A DNA stretch of 11,892 nt. Origin: Flavimaricola sp. (lineage in GTDB: Bacteria; Pseudomonadota; Alphaproteobacteria; Rhodobacterales; Rhodobacteraceae). The notes under the pieces were generated by a model. The model worked only from the letters and a program-made list of their open reading frames with translations, had not been told where the DNA came from and searched no databases. The position numbers and the translations under genes are program-made. Of this stretch, positions 6,086 to 11,892 are shown piece after piece. Where the stretch lies: the NCBI GenBank assembly GCA_023300365.1, contig JALZWD010000395.1:1-11892 (forward strand), written 5' to 3'. Position 1 is the stretch's first letter. Each line of letters starts with the position of its first letter.

Positions 6086-7231
6086 ATGATCGAAACTTGG
6101 CGTTGGTACGGCCCTCTTGATCCCATCACCCTGCCGCAAATCGTTCAGACGGGCGCGGCGGGAATTGTAACGGCCTTGCATGACATCCCATACGGCGCGG
6201 TTTGGAGCCGCGAGGCGATTGCCGAGCGCCACGAGATGATCCGCGATGCGGGCCTGACGTGGGAGGTGGTTGAGAGCCTGCCGGTGCATGAGGCGATCAA
6301 GCGCGGCGACAGCGATTTGGACATGCTGTTTGCCAATTACCGGCAAAGCATGGCGAACTTGGCGGCCGAAGGGATCACCACGATCTGTTATAATTTCATG
6401 CCGCTGCTTGATTGGACGCGCACCGATTTACATGCGCCGGTGGCCAATGGCGGGACATGCCTTCGGTTTGAGGCCGCCAAGATGGCGGCGTTTGAGATTT
6501 ACATGCTGGGCCGGGATGCGGCGCGCGAGGACTATTCGGCGCAGGCCGTGGAGCAGGCGGGCGTGTGGTTTCAGGCCGCACATGAGGATGACCGGGCGGC
6601 GTTGTTGAATTCGATTATGTCGGGCCTGCCGGGGGCGTTTGATCGGTATGATATCGCGGGCCTTAAGACCGCATTAAAGGGGTACGACGGGATTGGGCGC
6701 GCAGCCCTTCGCGAGAATTACAAACGGTTCTTGGATGAGATCATCCCAACGGCGCAGGAATTGGGCATGAAGATGTGCGTACACCCCGATGACCCGCCGC
6801 GCGATATTCTTGGGCTGCCGCGGATTGTGTCGACTGCTGAGGATATTGCTTGGATCATGGCGGCGGTGGATGCGCCGGAAAATGGCCTGACGCTGTGTTC
6901 GGGATCGCTTGGGGCCAATCCGAGCAATGATGTTCCAGCGATTGCCGCGCGGTTTGCCGAGCGCATTCATTTTGCCCATCTGCGCAACACGCGCAGCGAG
7001 GCGGATGGATCGTTTGAGGAGGCCGAGCATTTGGAGGGCGACACTGATATGGTGGCGGTGGTGCGTGCGTTGCTTGCCGGTGAAAATGGCCGCGATATTC
7101 CGTTTCGTCCCGATCATGGGCATGAGATTTTGATGGATGCGGATTTGGGAACCGTGGTAGGCTATCCTCTTATTGGGCGCCTGCGGGGGCTCGCGGAATT
7201 GCGCGGAGTGGCGCGGGCTTTGGGCGGCTAG
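6086..7231 (+). CDS. uxuA: Mannonate dehydratase
   Basis: UxuA dehydrates D-mannonate to 2-keto-3-deoxygluconate in the glucuronate branch; it is an Fe/Mn-dependent TIM-barrel enzyme. The start at 6086 gives 381 residues beginning MIETWRWYGP, where family similarity starts. A longer frame from 6047 would overlap uxaC. A GAGGCAGG ribosome site (6077–6084) lies over the uxaC stop, only 7 nt before the start, which suggests coupled translation. Metal ligands of the family are recognisable: His233 in CVHPDDPP, Cys271 in LCSGSLGANPSNDVP, His298 in HFAHLRN and Asp343 in RPDHGHE. WEVVESLPVHEAIKRG (59–74) and YNFMPLLDWTRTDL (102–115) are further signatures. Together with UxaA and UxaC it lets the cell use both glucuronate and galacturonate, given reductases encoded elsewhere. 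It is the last gene of the operon in this window; no clear terminator is seen in 7232–7300. Confidence 0.95.
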   Translation: MIETWRWYGPLDPITLPQIVQTGAAGIVTALHDIPYGAVWSREAIAERHEMIRDAGLTWEVVESLPVHEAIKRGDSDLDMLFANYRQSMANLAAEGITTICYNFMPLLDWTRTDLHAPVANGGTCLRFEAAKMAAFEIYMLGRDAAREDYSAQAVEQAGVWFQAAHEDDRAALLNSIMSGLPGAFDRYDIAGLKTALKGYDGIGRAALRENYKRFLDEIIPTAQELGMKMCVHPDDPPRDILGLPRIVSTAEDIAWIMAAVDAPENGLTLCSGSLGANPSNDVPAIAARFAERIHFAHLRNTRSEADGSFEEAEHLEGDTDMVAVVRALLAGENGRDIPFRPDHGHEILMDADLGTVVGYPLIGRLRGLAELRGVARALGG

Positions 7232-7300
7232 CCACCCGCGACCTTCCCACGGACGCGCATCTGCATTACATCATAGGCACATCCACGCAAAAGGACCGAC

Positions 7301-7912
7301 ATGGCCAACCATCTTTATCAAGGCGACCTGCCCGACGGGCTTGATCTTGGGCCCGTTGTGGCGATTGACTGCGAGACGATGGGGTTGAACCCGCATCGAG
7401 ACAGGCTGTGTCTGATCCAGATGTCGGGCGGCGACGGTGCGTGTCATTTGGTGCAAGTGGCCAAGGGACAGACCGCGGCGCCGAATTTGGCGGCGATGCT
7501 GACCAATCCAGACGTGCTTAAGCTGTTTCACTTTGGGCGGTTTGATATTGCGGCGATGGAGAACGCCTTTGGGGCCTTGGCGGCACCGGTGTATTGCACC
7601 AAGATCGCGTCCAAGATGGTGCGCACGTTTACCGATCGGCATGGGTTGAAGAACCTGCTTCAGGAATTGTTGGGCGTGGATATTTCCAAGCACCAGCAGC
7701 AAAGCGATTGGGGCGCCGAGAGCCTGACTGATGCGCAACTGGATTATGCCGCGTCGGATGTTTTGTACCTGCATGCGCTGCGCGACAAGTTGAACGAGAA
7801 GCTGGCGCGTGAGGGGCGGATGGAGCTTGCGCAGTCGTGCTTTGATTTCCTGCCGACCCGCGCCAAGCTTGATCTGGCCGGATGGCCCGAGATCGACATT
7901 TTCTCGCATTGA
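7301..7912 (+). CDS. rnd: Ribonuclease D-like 3'-5' exonuclease, short form without HRDC
   Basis: This 203-residue protein is a DEDDy-type 3'-5' exonuclease domain of the RNase D group, expected to trim the 3' ends of tRNA precursors or other structured RNAs in the cytosol. Catalytic acids are visible: Asp23 and Glu25 in AIDCETMGLN (ExoI), Asp82 in HFGRFDIAAM (ExoII), and Tyr149 with Asp153 in DYAASDVLYL (ExoIII, Y-x3-D). HQQQSDWG (131–138) is the usual RNase D spacer motif. The protein stops after the nuclease domain, so the tandem HRDC RNA-binding domains of E. coli RNase D (about 375 residues) are missing; short forms like this are common in alphaproteobacteria. An AAAAGGA ribosome site sits at 7289–7295, 5 nt before the ATG. 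It is followed 6 nt later by kdsD, so it probably starts this transcription unit. Confidence 0.88.
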   Translation: MANHLYQGDLPDGLDLGPVVAIDCETMGLNPHRDRLCLIQMSGGDGACHLVQVAKGQTAAPNLAAMLTNPDVLKLFHFGRFDIAAMENAFGALAAPVYCTKIASKMVRTFTDRHGLKNLLQELLGVDISKHQQQSDWGAESLTDAQLDYAASDVLYLHALRDKLNEKLAREGRMELAQSCFDFLPTRAKLDLAGWPEIDIFSH

Positions 7913-7918
7913 TATGAC

Positions 7919-8872
7919 ATGAGCAGCCACCTTGATATCGCCCGCCGTGTGATCGCCCAAGAGGCCGAGGCCCTTGGGGTGATGGCGCAGGGTTTGGGCG
8001 ACAGCTTTGAGGCGGCGGTGGATGCGATCCTAGGCGCCAAGGGGCGTGTTATCGTCAGTGGCATGGGCAAATCGGGGCATATCGCCCGCAAGATCGCCGC
8101 CACATTGGCCAGCACAGGCAGCCCCGCGCATTTTGTCCACCCCGCAGAGGCAAGCCATGGCGATTTGGGCATGGTGACGCGCGCGGATGTGGTGGTGGCG
8201 CTGTCTAATTCGGGCGAAGCGCCCGAGCTTGCGCATTTGTTGGCCTATACCCGCCGATTTCGCATCCCGCTTGTTGCGATCACCAGCCGGGCCGAGGGCA
8301 CGTTGGCCAAACAGTCGGACATCACCTTGATGATCCCGCAATTGGGCGAGGCTTGTGGTTACGGCGTGGTGCCGACCACGTCGACGACGATGACGTTGGC
8401 CTTGGGCGATGCGCTGGCGATTGCGGTGATGAAGGCGCGGGATTTCACGCCGGAGAATTTCCGCGAGTTTCACCCCGGTGGCAAGCTTGGCGCGCAATTG
8501 TCGCGCGTGTCAGACCTGATGCATGCCGGTGATGCGGTGCCCCTGGTCGGGCCGCAGACGCCGATGAGTGATGTGTTGCTGACGATCAGCCAAAAGGGCT
8601 TTGGCGTGGTTGGGATTACGGGCAGTGATGGCAGGTTGGACGGGATCATCACCGACGGTGATTTGCGGCGCAACATGGCGACCTTGTTGGACCAAACGGC
8701 ACAGGACGTGATGACACAAAAGCCGCGCACCCTTGCCGAGACAGCATTGGCCGAAGAGGCGCTGGCGATTATGAATGCGTCAAAGATTACCTGTCTTTTC
8801 ATCACAGGCGCCAAGGGCCGGGTGGCTGGGATATTACATATCCATGATTGCCTGCGCGCCGGCGTGGTCTGA
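7919..8872 (+). CDS. kdsD: D-arabinose 5-phosphate isomerase (KpsF/GutQ family)
   Basis: KdsD converts ribulose 5-phosphate to arabinose 5-phosphate, the first committed step to Kdo, the inner-core sugar of LPS. Its 317 residues carry a SIS sugar-isomerase domain (about 35–170) and two CBS domains (about 200–255 and 265–317). Visible motifs are VSGMGKSGHIARK (46–58), HPAEASHGDLG (74–84), SNSGE (96–100), PTTSTT (152–157) and FHPGGKLG (184–191). Residues corresponding to E. coli KdsD Lys59, Glu111, Glu152 and His193 are Lys51, Glu103, Glu144 and His185, all present at a constant offset of eight. The length is close to E. coli KdsD (328). The start lies 6 nt after the rnd stop with no strong ribosome site, which suggests coupling. 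The lpt genes directly downstream support the LPS role over capsule or sugar-alcohol paralogues. No kdsC phosphatase gene follows, unlike in E. coli. Confidence 0.93.
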   Translation: MSSHLDIARRVIAQEAEALGVMAQGLGDSFEAAVDAILGAKGRVIVSGMGKSGHIARKIAATLASTGSPAHFVHPAEASHGDLGMVTRADVVVALSNSGEAPELAHLLAYTRRFRIPLVAITSRAEGTLAKQSDITLMIPQLGEACGYGVVPTTSTTMTLALGDALAIAVMKARDFTPENFREFHPGGKLGAQLSRVSDLMHAGDAVPLVGPQTPMSDVLLTISQKGFGVVGITGSDGRLDGIITDGDLRRNMATLLDQTAQDVMTQKPRTLAETALAEEALAIMNASKITCLFITGAKGRVAGILHIHDCLRAGVV

Positions 8873-8876
8873 CGCG

Positions 8877-9476
8877 ATGGGTGCCACAGACAATTTTCAT
8901 TCATTGCTTGTTAGCTGGTCAAAAATCCTGCTGCCGCTGGCGGGGATTGTCCTGTTGTCGATGATGTTCTTGTTTGCCAGCGACACGGGCCCCGAACCCG
9001 CGATACCGTTTGCCGAAGTTCAGCAGATCGCAGAAGACATGCGTGTTTCGGATCCACGATTTGCCGGGGTGGCTGGCGATGGATCGACCATTGCCATCAC
9101 CGCCCAAGAAATTCGTCACGACGCCGAGCGGCCTGATGCATTTGCATTGACCGAAGTCCATGCCGAAATCGTGGCCGTCGATGGCAGCGAAATTTTCGTA
9201 ACCGCGGGCATGGGCATCATGGATCCACGCACCAAAACCGCAGAGATGACAGGGTTGGCGCGTCTGACCTCATCAAGCGGATATGTGATGGAGACCGAAG
9301 GCCTTATTGCCGACTTTGACACAGGTGTGTTGACGTCCGTCGGGCCGCTGGATGTCGAGGCGCCGTTTGGCACGCTAAGTGCGGGCGGGCTTGAGGTGCG
9401 CATGCAGCCTGATGGAGGCGGACAACGTATGGTTTTCAACCAAGGTGTTCGCCTGCTATACTTACCGCAACAATAA
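8877..9476 (+). CDS. lptC: LPS export system protein LptC
   Basis: LptC is the bitopic inner-membrane protein that takes LPS from the LptBFG transporter and passes it to LptA across the periplasm. The 199-residue product has a short cytosolic N-terminus, one membrane segment at about 17–34 (ILLPLAGIVLLSMMFLFA), and a periplasmic domain of alternating short beta segments that fits the LptC/OstA beta-jellyroll (for example EIFVTAGMGIMDPRTKTAEM and YVMETEGLIADF). The ATG at 8877 lies 4 nt after the kdsD stop. Upstream extension would overlap kdsD and add sequence with no family character. Sequence conservation in LptC is low, so the call leans on topology, size and position between kdsD and lptA-lptB. 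Confidence 0.87.
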   Translation: MGATDNFHSLLVSWSKILLPLAGIVLLSMMFLFASDTGPEPAIPFAEVQQIAEDMRVSDPRFAGVAGDGSTIAITAQEIRHDAERPDAFALTEVHAEIVAVDGSEIFVTAGMGIMDPRTKTAEMTGLARLTSSSGYVMETEGLIADFDTGVLTSVGPLDVEAPFGTLSAGGLEVRMQPDGGGQRMVFNQGVRLLYLPQQ

Positions 9477-9492
9477 GAGAGGCCGAAGTCCA

Positions 9493-9975
9493 GTGACCCT
9501 ACGTTTGATCGCCCTTGTGGCCCTCCTGAGCGCGCCGCTATCTGCCGCAGCCCAAACCAATATTTCCCTTGGCGGCATAAGCGCCGACCCTGATGCGCCG
9601 GTTGAGATCACCGCCGATAGCCTCAGTGTGGATCAAAACAGTGGTCAGGCCAACTTTGAGGGGAACGTTGTTATTGGGCAGGGTGATCTGCGGATTTCGG
9701 CAGGATCAGTTGAAGTAACGTACAGTCGCGACAGCGGCGATATTGACCGCCTTTTGGCGTCAGGCGGGGTGACATTTGTGACCGCAACCGAGGCCGCAGA
9801 GGCCGCAAGCGCGGTCTATGACCTGGCCGGGGGGGCCTTGACCCTGAGTGGTGATGTTTTGCTGACCCAAGGGGCAAGCGCGATATCGGCCGACACGATG
9901 GTGGTCAATCTTGAGACAGGTGAGGCCCAAATGATCGGACGCGTGCGCACGGTGTTTGAGCAAGGCAACAACTAA
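9493..9975 (+). CDS. lptA: LPS transport periplasmic protein LptA, GTG start
   Basis: LptA polymerises into the periplasmic bridge that carries LPS from LptC to LptD at the outer membrane. From the GTG at 9493 the product has 160 residues. It begins with a signal peptide (about 1–20, hydrophobic LIALVALLSAPLSAAA, cleavage likely before Gln21). An OstA/LptA beta-taco domain follows: PVEITADSLSVDQNSGQANF (36–55), GNVVIGQGDLRISAG (57–71), LTLSGDVLLTQGA (117–129) and ISADTMVVNLETGEAQM (131–147). The GTG is preferred because it directly precedes the signal peptide and has GAGG at 9479–9482. Upstream in-frame ATGs (9379, 9412) lie inside lptC and would destroy the signal peptide. The stop overlaps the lptB start by one base. 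Confidence 0.9.
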   Translation: MTLRLIALVALLSAPLSAAAQTNISLGGISADPDAPVEITADSLSVDQNSGQANFEGNVVIGQGDLRISAGSVEVTYSRDSGDIDRLLASGGVTFVTATEAAEAASAVYDLAGGALTLSGDVLLTQGASAISADTMVVNLETGEAQMIGRVRTVFEQGNN

Positions 9976-10742
9976 TGGACGACCCCAAGGCCCCAAACCT
10001 GAGCGTGACGGACGGCGGCGCCGGGCTTGAGGTTGTGAACCTGCGCAAAAGCTATCGCAAGCGGCCCGTTATTCGCGACGTGAGCCTGACGTTGGGGCGG
10101 GGCGAGGTTGTCGCCCTTTTGGGGCCAAACGGATCGGGCAAGACCACCTGTTTTTATTCCATTGCGGGCCTTGTGATGGCCGAAGGCGGGCAAGTGTTCA
10201 TCGACGGGCGCGATGCCACGCAATTGCCAATGTACCGCCGTGCGCGGCTTGGGATTGGGTATTTGCCGCAGGAAATGTCGATTTTTCGGGGGATGAGCGT
10301 CGAGGACAATATCCTTGCCATCCTTGAGATCGCGGTGCGCGACCGCCACAAGCGCCGCGAGCGTTTAGAAGAGCTGCTCAGTGAGTTTTCGATTGAGCAT
10401 CTGCGCCGCGCACCCGCCCTTGCCCTGTCGGGGGGCGAGCGTCGCCGCGCAGAGATTGCCCGGTGTTTGGCGGCGGGGCCAAAATATGTGCTACTTGATG
10501 AACCATTTGCCGGGGTTGATCCGATTGCTGTGGGCGAAATTCGCGGGCTTGTCGCCGATCTAAAGAATCGCGGGATTGGTGTGCTCATTACCGATCATAA
10601 CGTGCGCGAAACCCTCGAGATCGTGGACCGCGCCTATATTTTGCATGATGGCAAAGTGTTGATGTCGGGAACGACAGAAGAGGTCGTGCAAGACGAAAAT
10701 GTCCGGCGCGTTTATCTCGGCAAAGGCTTCACTGTTAACTAA
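9975..10742 (+). CDS. lptB: LPS export ABC transporter ATP-binding protein LptB
   Basis: LptB is the ATPase of LptBFG, which extracts LPS from the inner membrane and drives it along the Lpt bridge. The 255 residues hold a complete nucleotide-binding domain: Walker A GPNGSGKTT (50–58), Q-loop Gln99 in YLPQEMSIF, signature LSGGERRRAEIARCLA (151–166), Walker B YVLLDEPFAGVDP (171–183) and H-loop His208 in ITDHNVRETL. GYLPQEMSIFRGMSVEDN and the C-terminal VYLGKGF are characteristic of LptB rather than of generic branched-chain amino acid ATPases. About 15 residues precede the usual LptB start, a mild N-terminal extension. The ATG shares its A with the lptA TAA stop, and CAAGG (9961–9965) is a suitably spaced ribosome site, so translation is coupled. 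LptF and LptG are not encoded here, which is usual. rpoN, often next, is absent. Confidence 0.96.
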   Translation: MDDPKAPNLSVTDGGAGLEVVNLRKSYRKRPVIRDVSLTLGRGEVVALLGPNGSGKTTCFYSIAGLVMAEGGQVFIDGRDATQLPMYRRARLGIGYLPQEMSIFRGMSVEDNILAILEIAVRDRHKRRERLEELLSEFSIEHLRRAPALALSGGERRRAEIARCLAAGPKYVLLDEPFAGVDPIAVGEIRGLVADLKNRGIGVLITDHNVRETLEIVDRAYILHDGKVLMSGTTEEVVQDENVRRVYLGKGFTVN

Positions 10743-10771
10743 CTGTTTACGCCTGATCCTCTAAGTCTTCA

Positions 10772-10801
10772 TTGACAAAGACGACATGGATGGTGCGAAA
10801 T
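10772..10801 (+). promoter_or_regulatory. Possible promoter in the lptB–hpf gap
   Basis: A perfect -35 hexamer TTGACA lies at 10772–10777. The best -10 at allowed spacing is CGAAAT (10796–10801, 18 nt), which matches only half of the consensus. The 244-bp gap between lptB and hpf suggests that hpf has its own promoter, but this one is weak and other sigma factors (heat shock, general stress) were not excluded. Confidence 0.2.
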
Positions 10802-10934
10802 AGGGGGGATGATAGACATCGCCAAACACCGCGTTGGACGGCTGGCCCTTGTGCCAGAGCGGGTCTGTGCGGGCCAAATGGCGCGATTGGCGACGATGTC
10901 ATCACTTATCAAAGGGGTGCGATAAATTACGTTT

Positions 10935-10958
10935 AGGTCCGTCAGGGCCGGCCTTTTT
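10935..10958 (+). terminator. Terminator-like hairpin upstream of hpf
   Basis: AGGTC (10935–10939) can pair with GGCCT (10950–10954, one G·U pair), or alternatively GGTCC (10936–10940) with GGGCC (10945–10949) across GTCA. Five T residues follow at 10954–10958. The structure ends 28 nt before the hpf ATG. It may end lptB transcription or act as a leader attenuator; the stems are short, so it may be neither. Confidence 0.3.
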
Positions 10959-10986
10959 GTGCATCCAGAGTGACCAAGGAGAAAAG

Positions 10987-11562
10987 ATGCGGTATCAGAT
11001 CAGCGGCAAACAAATCGACATTGGCGAATCTCTTCAGACCCACGTGAAGGCGGAATTGGGGGGGATTCTTGAGAAATACGCCGGGCGACCAACCGAGGCG
11101 AATGTTGTGTTTTCCAAGAGTGGGCATGAATATGTCTGTGAGACCGTGGTGCATCTCTCAACCGGGCTGACGACCCAAGCACGGGGCCATGCCTCTGAAA
11201 TATATGCAGCTTTTGACAGTTCTGGCGACAAGATGGACAAACAATTGCGCCGTTACAAACGCAGGTTGAAAGACCATCACAAAGCGCGGCCACAACCAGT
11301 TGAACTTTCTGACGCAGGCTCCTATATCCTCGCCTCGACACAAGACGAGGAAAACAACGCCGACATCAGCGATTCACCGATGATTATCGCAGAGATGCAA
11401 GCCAAGATCCCTGAAATTTCGGTTGGAGAAGCCGTCATGCAGATGGAACTGGCGAATGCGCCGGCCCTTGTCTTTCGCAACGAGAAACATAGTGGCATCA
11501 ACGTCGTGTATCGGCGGGAAGATGGAAACATAAGCTGGGTTGACCCGATTAACGCGGGCTGA
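10987..11562 (+). CDS. hpf: Ribosome hibernation promoting factor, long form (HPF/RaiA family)
   Basis: Long HPF binds the small ribosomal subunit and dimerises 70S ribosomes into inactive 100S particles when growth slows. The 191-residue product has an N-terminal S30AE/RaiA domain (1–100; MRYQISGKQIDIGESLQTHV at the start, then YAAFDSSGDKMDKQLRRYKR at 73–92), a variable linker (about 101–130), and the C-terminal dimerisation domain (about 133–190; ISVGEAVMQMELANAPALVF at 144–163 and VVYRREDGNISWVDP at 173–187). The C-terminal domain marks the long form, unlike the short E. coli HPF that needs RMF. The start at 10987 has a strong AAGGAG ribosome site (10977–10982). A longer frame from 10834 has no family match. 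It is followed 27 nt later by ptsN. Many proteobacteria place rpoN just before hpf; here only intergenic DNA precedes it. Confidence 0.93.
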   Translation: MRYQISGKQIDIGESLQTHVKAELGGILEKYAGRPTEANVVFSKSGHEYVCETVVHLSTGLTTQARGHASEIYAAFDSSGDKMDKQLRRYKRRLKDHHKARPQPVELSDAGSYILASTQDEENNADISDSPMIIAEMQAKIPEISVGEAVMQMELANAPALVFRNEKHSGINVVYRREDGNISWVDPINAG

Positions 11563-11589
11563 ACCTTGGACAACGAAACGGAACAATCA

Positions 11590-11892
11590 ATGCAACTTGG
11601 TGATATCCTTGACGTCGATGCCGTCAAAGTTATGAGCGCTTGTTCAAGCAAGAAACGGCTTTTCCAAGAGTTGGGAGAGCTGGCTGCGGCGCGCTATGGC
11701 CTTGGCGCCGAGGATGTGACGCTTGCGTTGATGGACCGCGAAGCCCTTGGCCCCACTGGTGTGGGCCAAGGCGTCGCCCTGCCCCATGCGCGTTTGGATC
11801 AGGTTGATAAAGTCCGTGGTCTATTTATGATGATCGAGCGGCCGCTTGATTTTGATGCGGTTGACCGCCAGCCAGTGGATCTGGTTTTTTGC
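11590..11892 (+). CDS. ptsN: PTS EIIA-type nitrogen regulatory protein PtsN (EIIA-Ntr), N-terminal part
   Basis: PtsN is the phosphoryl-accepting end of the nitrogen PTS (PtsP–NPr–PtsN), a regulatory protein that does not import sugar and influences K+ and nitrogen/carbon balance. The right window edge cuts the gene after 101 codons of the usual 150 or so. It starts MQLGDILDVDAVKVMSACSS and continues KKRLFQELGELAA and LMDREALGPTGVGQGVALPH. GVALPHAR (61–68) contains the phosphorylatable His66, in the expected place for a PTS EIIA type-2 domain. ERPLDFDAVDRQPVDLVF matches the family towards the cut. The start lies 27 nt after the hpf stop with a weak GGAAC upstream. The hpf–ptsN pairing is typical across proteobacteria and supports the call. 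Confidence 0.93.
   Translation, partial: MQLGDILDVDAVKVMSACSSKKRLFQELGELAAARYGLGAEDVTLALMDREALGPTGVGQGVALPHARLDQVDKVRGLFMMIERPLDFDAVDRQPVDLVFC

Noticed and set aside
5593..6129. Open frame of 178 codons on the - strand across the uxaC end and uxuA start
   Set aside because: It overlaps two well-supported genes, and its composition is that of a shadow frame.
7914..7922. Minimal frame ATG-ACA-TGA between rnd and kdsD
   Set aside because: Two sense codons at a tight gene junction is most likely chance, although coupling of the kdsD start to it cannot be excluded.
7271..7960. Open frame of 229 codons on the - strand opposite rnd
   Set aside because: The + strand product has all five DEDDy catalytic residues; the antisense product is rich in Arg, His and Gln with no family pattern.
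8775..8876. N-terminal extension of lptC into kdsD
   Set aside because: It would overlap kdsD by about 100 nt and put a non-hydrophobic, non-conserved segment before the membrane anchor.
10834..10986. N-terminal extension of hpf from an upstream ATG
   Set aside because: The extra 51 residues do not match the family, while the ATG at 10987 has a strong AAGGAG site and starts exactly at the conserved RaiA fold.
1..11892. Search for mobile elements, CRISPR arrays, tRNA or rRNA genes and defence or biosynthetic clusters
   Set aside because: No transposase or integrase motif, no regularly spaced repeats, no tRNA cloverleaf and no unknown multi-gene cluster could be seen; every gene fits a known metabolic or housekeeping family.

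Overview
The window reads as chromosomal DNA of an alphaproteobacterium, most likely a Rhodobacteraceae (Roseobacter-group) species. This rests on moderately high GC, the gene order rnd–kdsD–lptC–lptA–lptB–hpf–ptsN without rpoN, and the protein sequence style; no rRNA or other taxonomic marker is present. I see no insertion sequence, phage gene, CRISPR array or tRNA. All twelve genes belong to recognisable families.

Region 1 (1–2855) carries sugar and housekeeping genes. The C-terminal end of a sugar-importer ATPase (CUT1/MalK-UgpC type) enters from the left on the + strand. It converges on a ribokinase-family gene and an rRNA guanine-N2-methyltransferase-like gene (RlmL/YpsC type), both on the - strand. 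The 265-bp convergent gap (468–732) holds several palindromes and no credible gene. The methyltransferase–ribokinase spacer holds two perfect hairpins and a possible ribokinase promoter.

Region 2 (2856–7231) is a hexuronate catabolic operon on the + strand: uxaA (altronate dehydratase), uxaC (uronate isomerase) and uxuA (mannonate dehydratase). UxaC isomerises glucuronate to fructuronate and galacturonate to tagaturonate. After reduction to mannonate or altronate, UxuA and UxaA dehydrate both to 2-keto-3-deoxygluconate (KDG). The reductases (UxuB/UxaB), KDG kinase and KDPG aldolase are not in this window. A perfect palindrome TAGTATACTA, of the kind bound by GntR/FadR-type uronate regulators, lies over the likely -10 box upstream of uxaA.

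Region 3 (7301–11892) is a compact + strand cluster: a short RNase D, KdsD (first step of Kdo synthesis), LptC, LptA and LptB (LPS transport bridge and its ATPase), then after a 244-bp gap a long-form hibernation factor (HPF) and the start of ptsN (EIIA-Ntr). Compared with the enterobacterial order kdsD-kdsC-lptC-lptA-lptB-rpoN-hpf-ptsN, kdsC and rpoN are missing from their usual places.

I found no clearly novel system. The items most worth a second look are the uxa promoter palindrome, the missing rpoN/kdsC, the divergent N-terminus of the ribokinase, and the structured intergenic DNA at 468–732 and 1657–1739.
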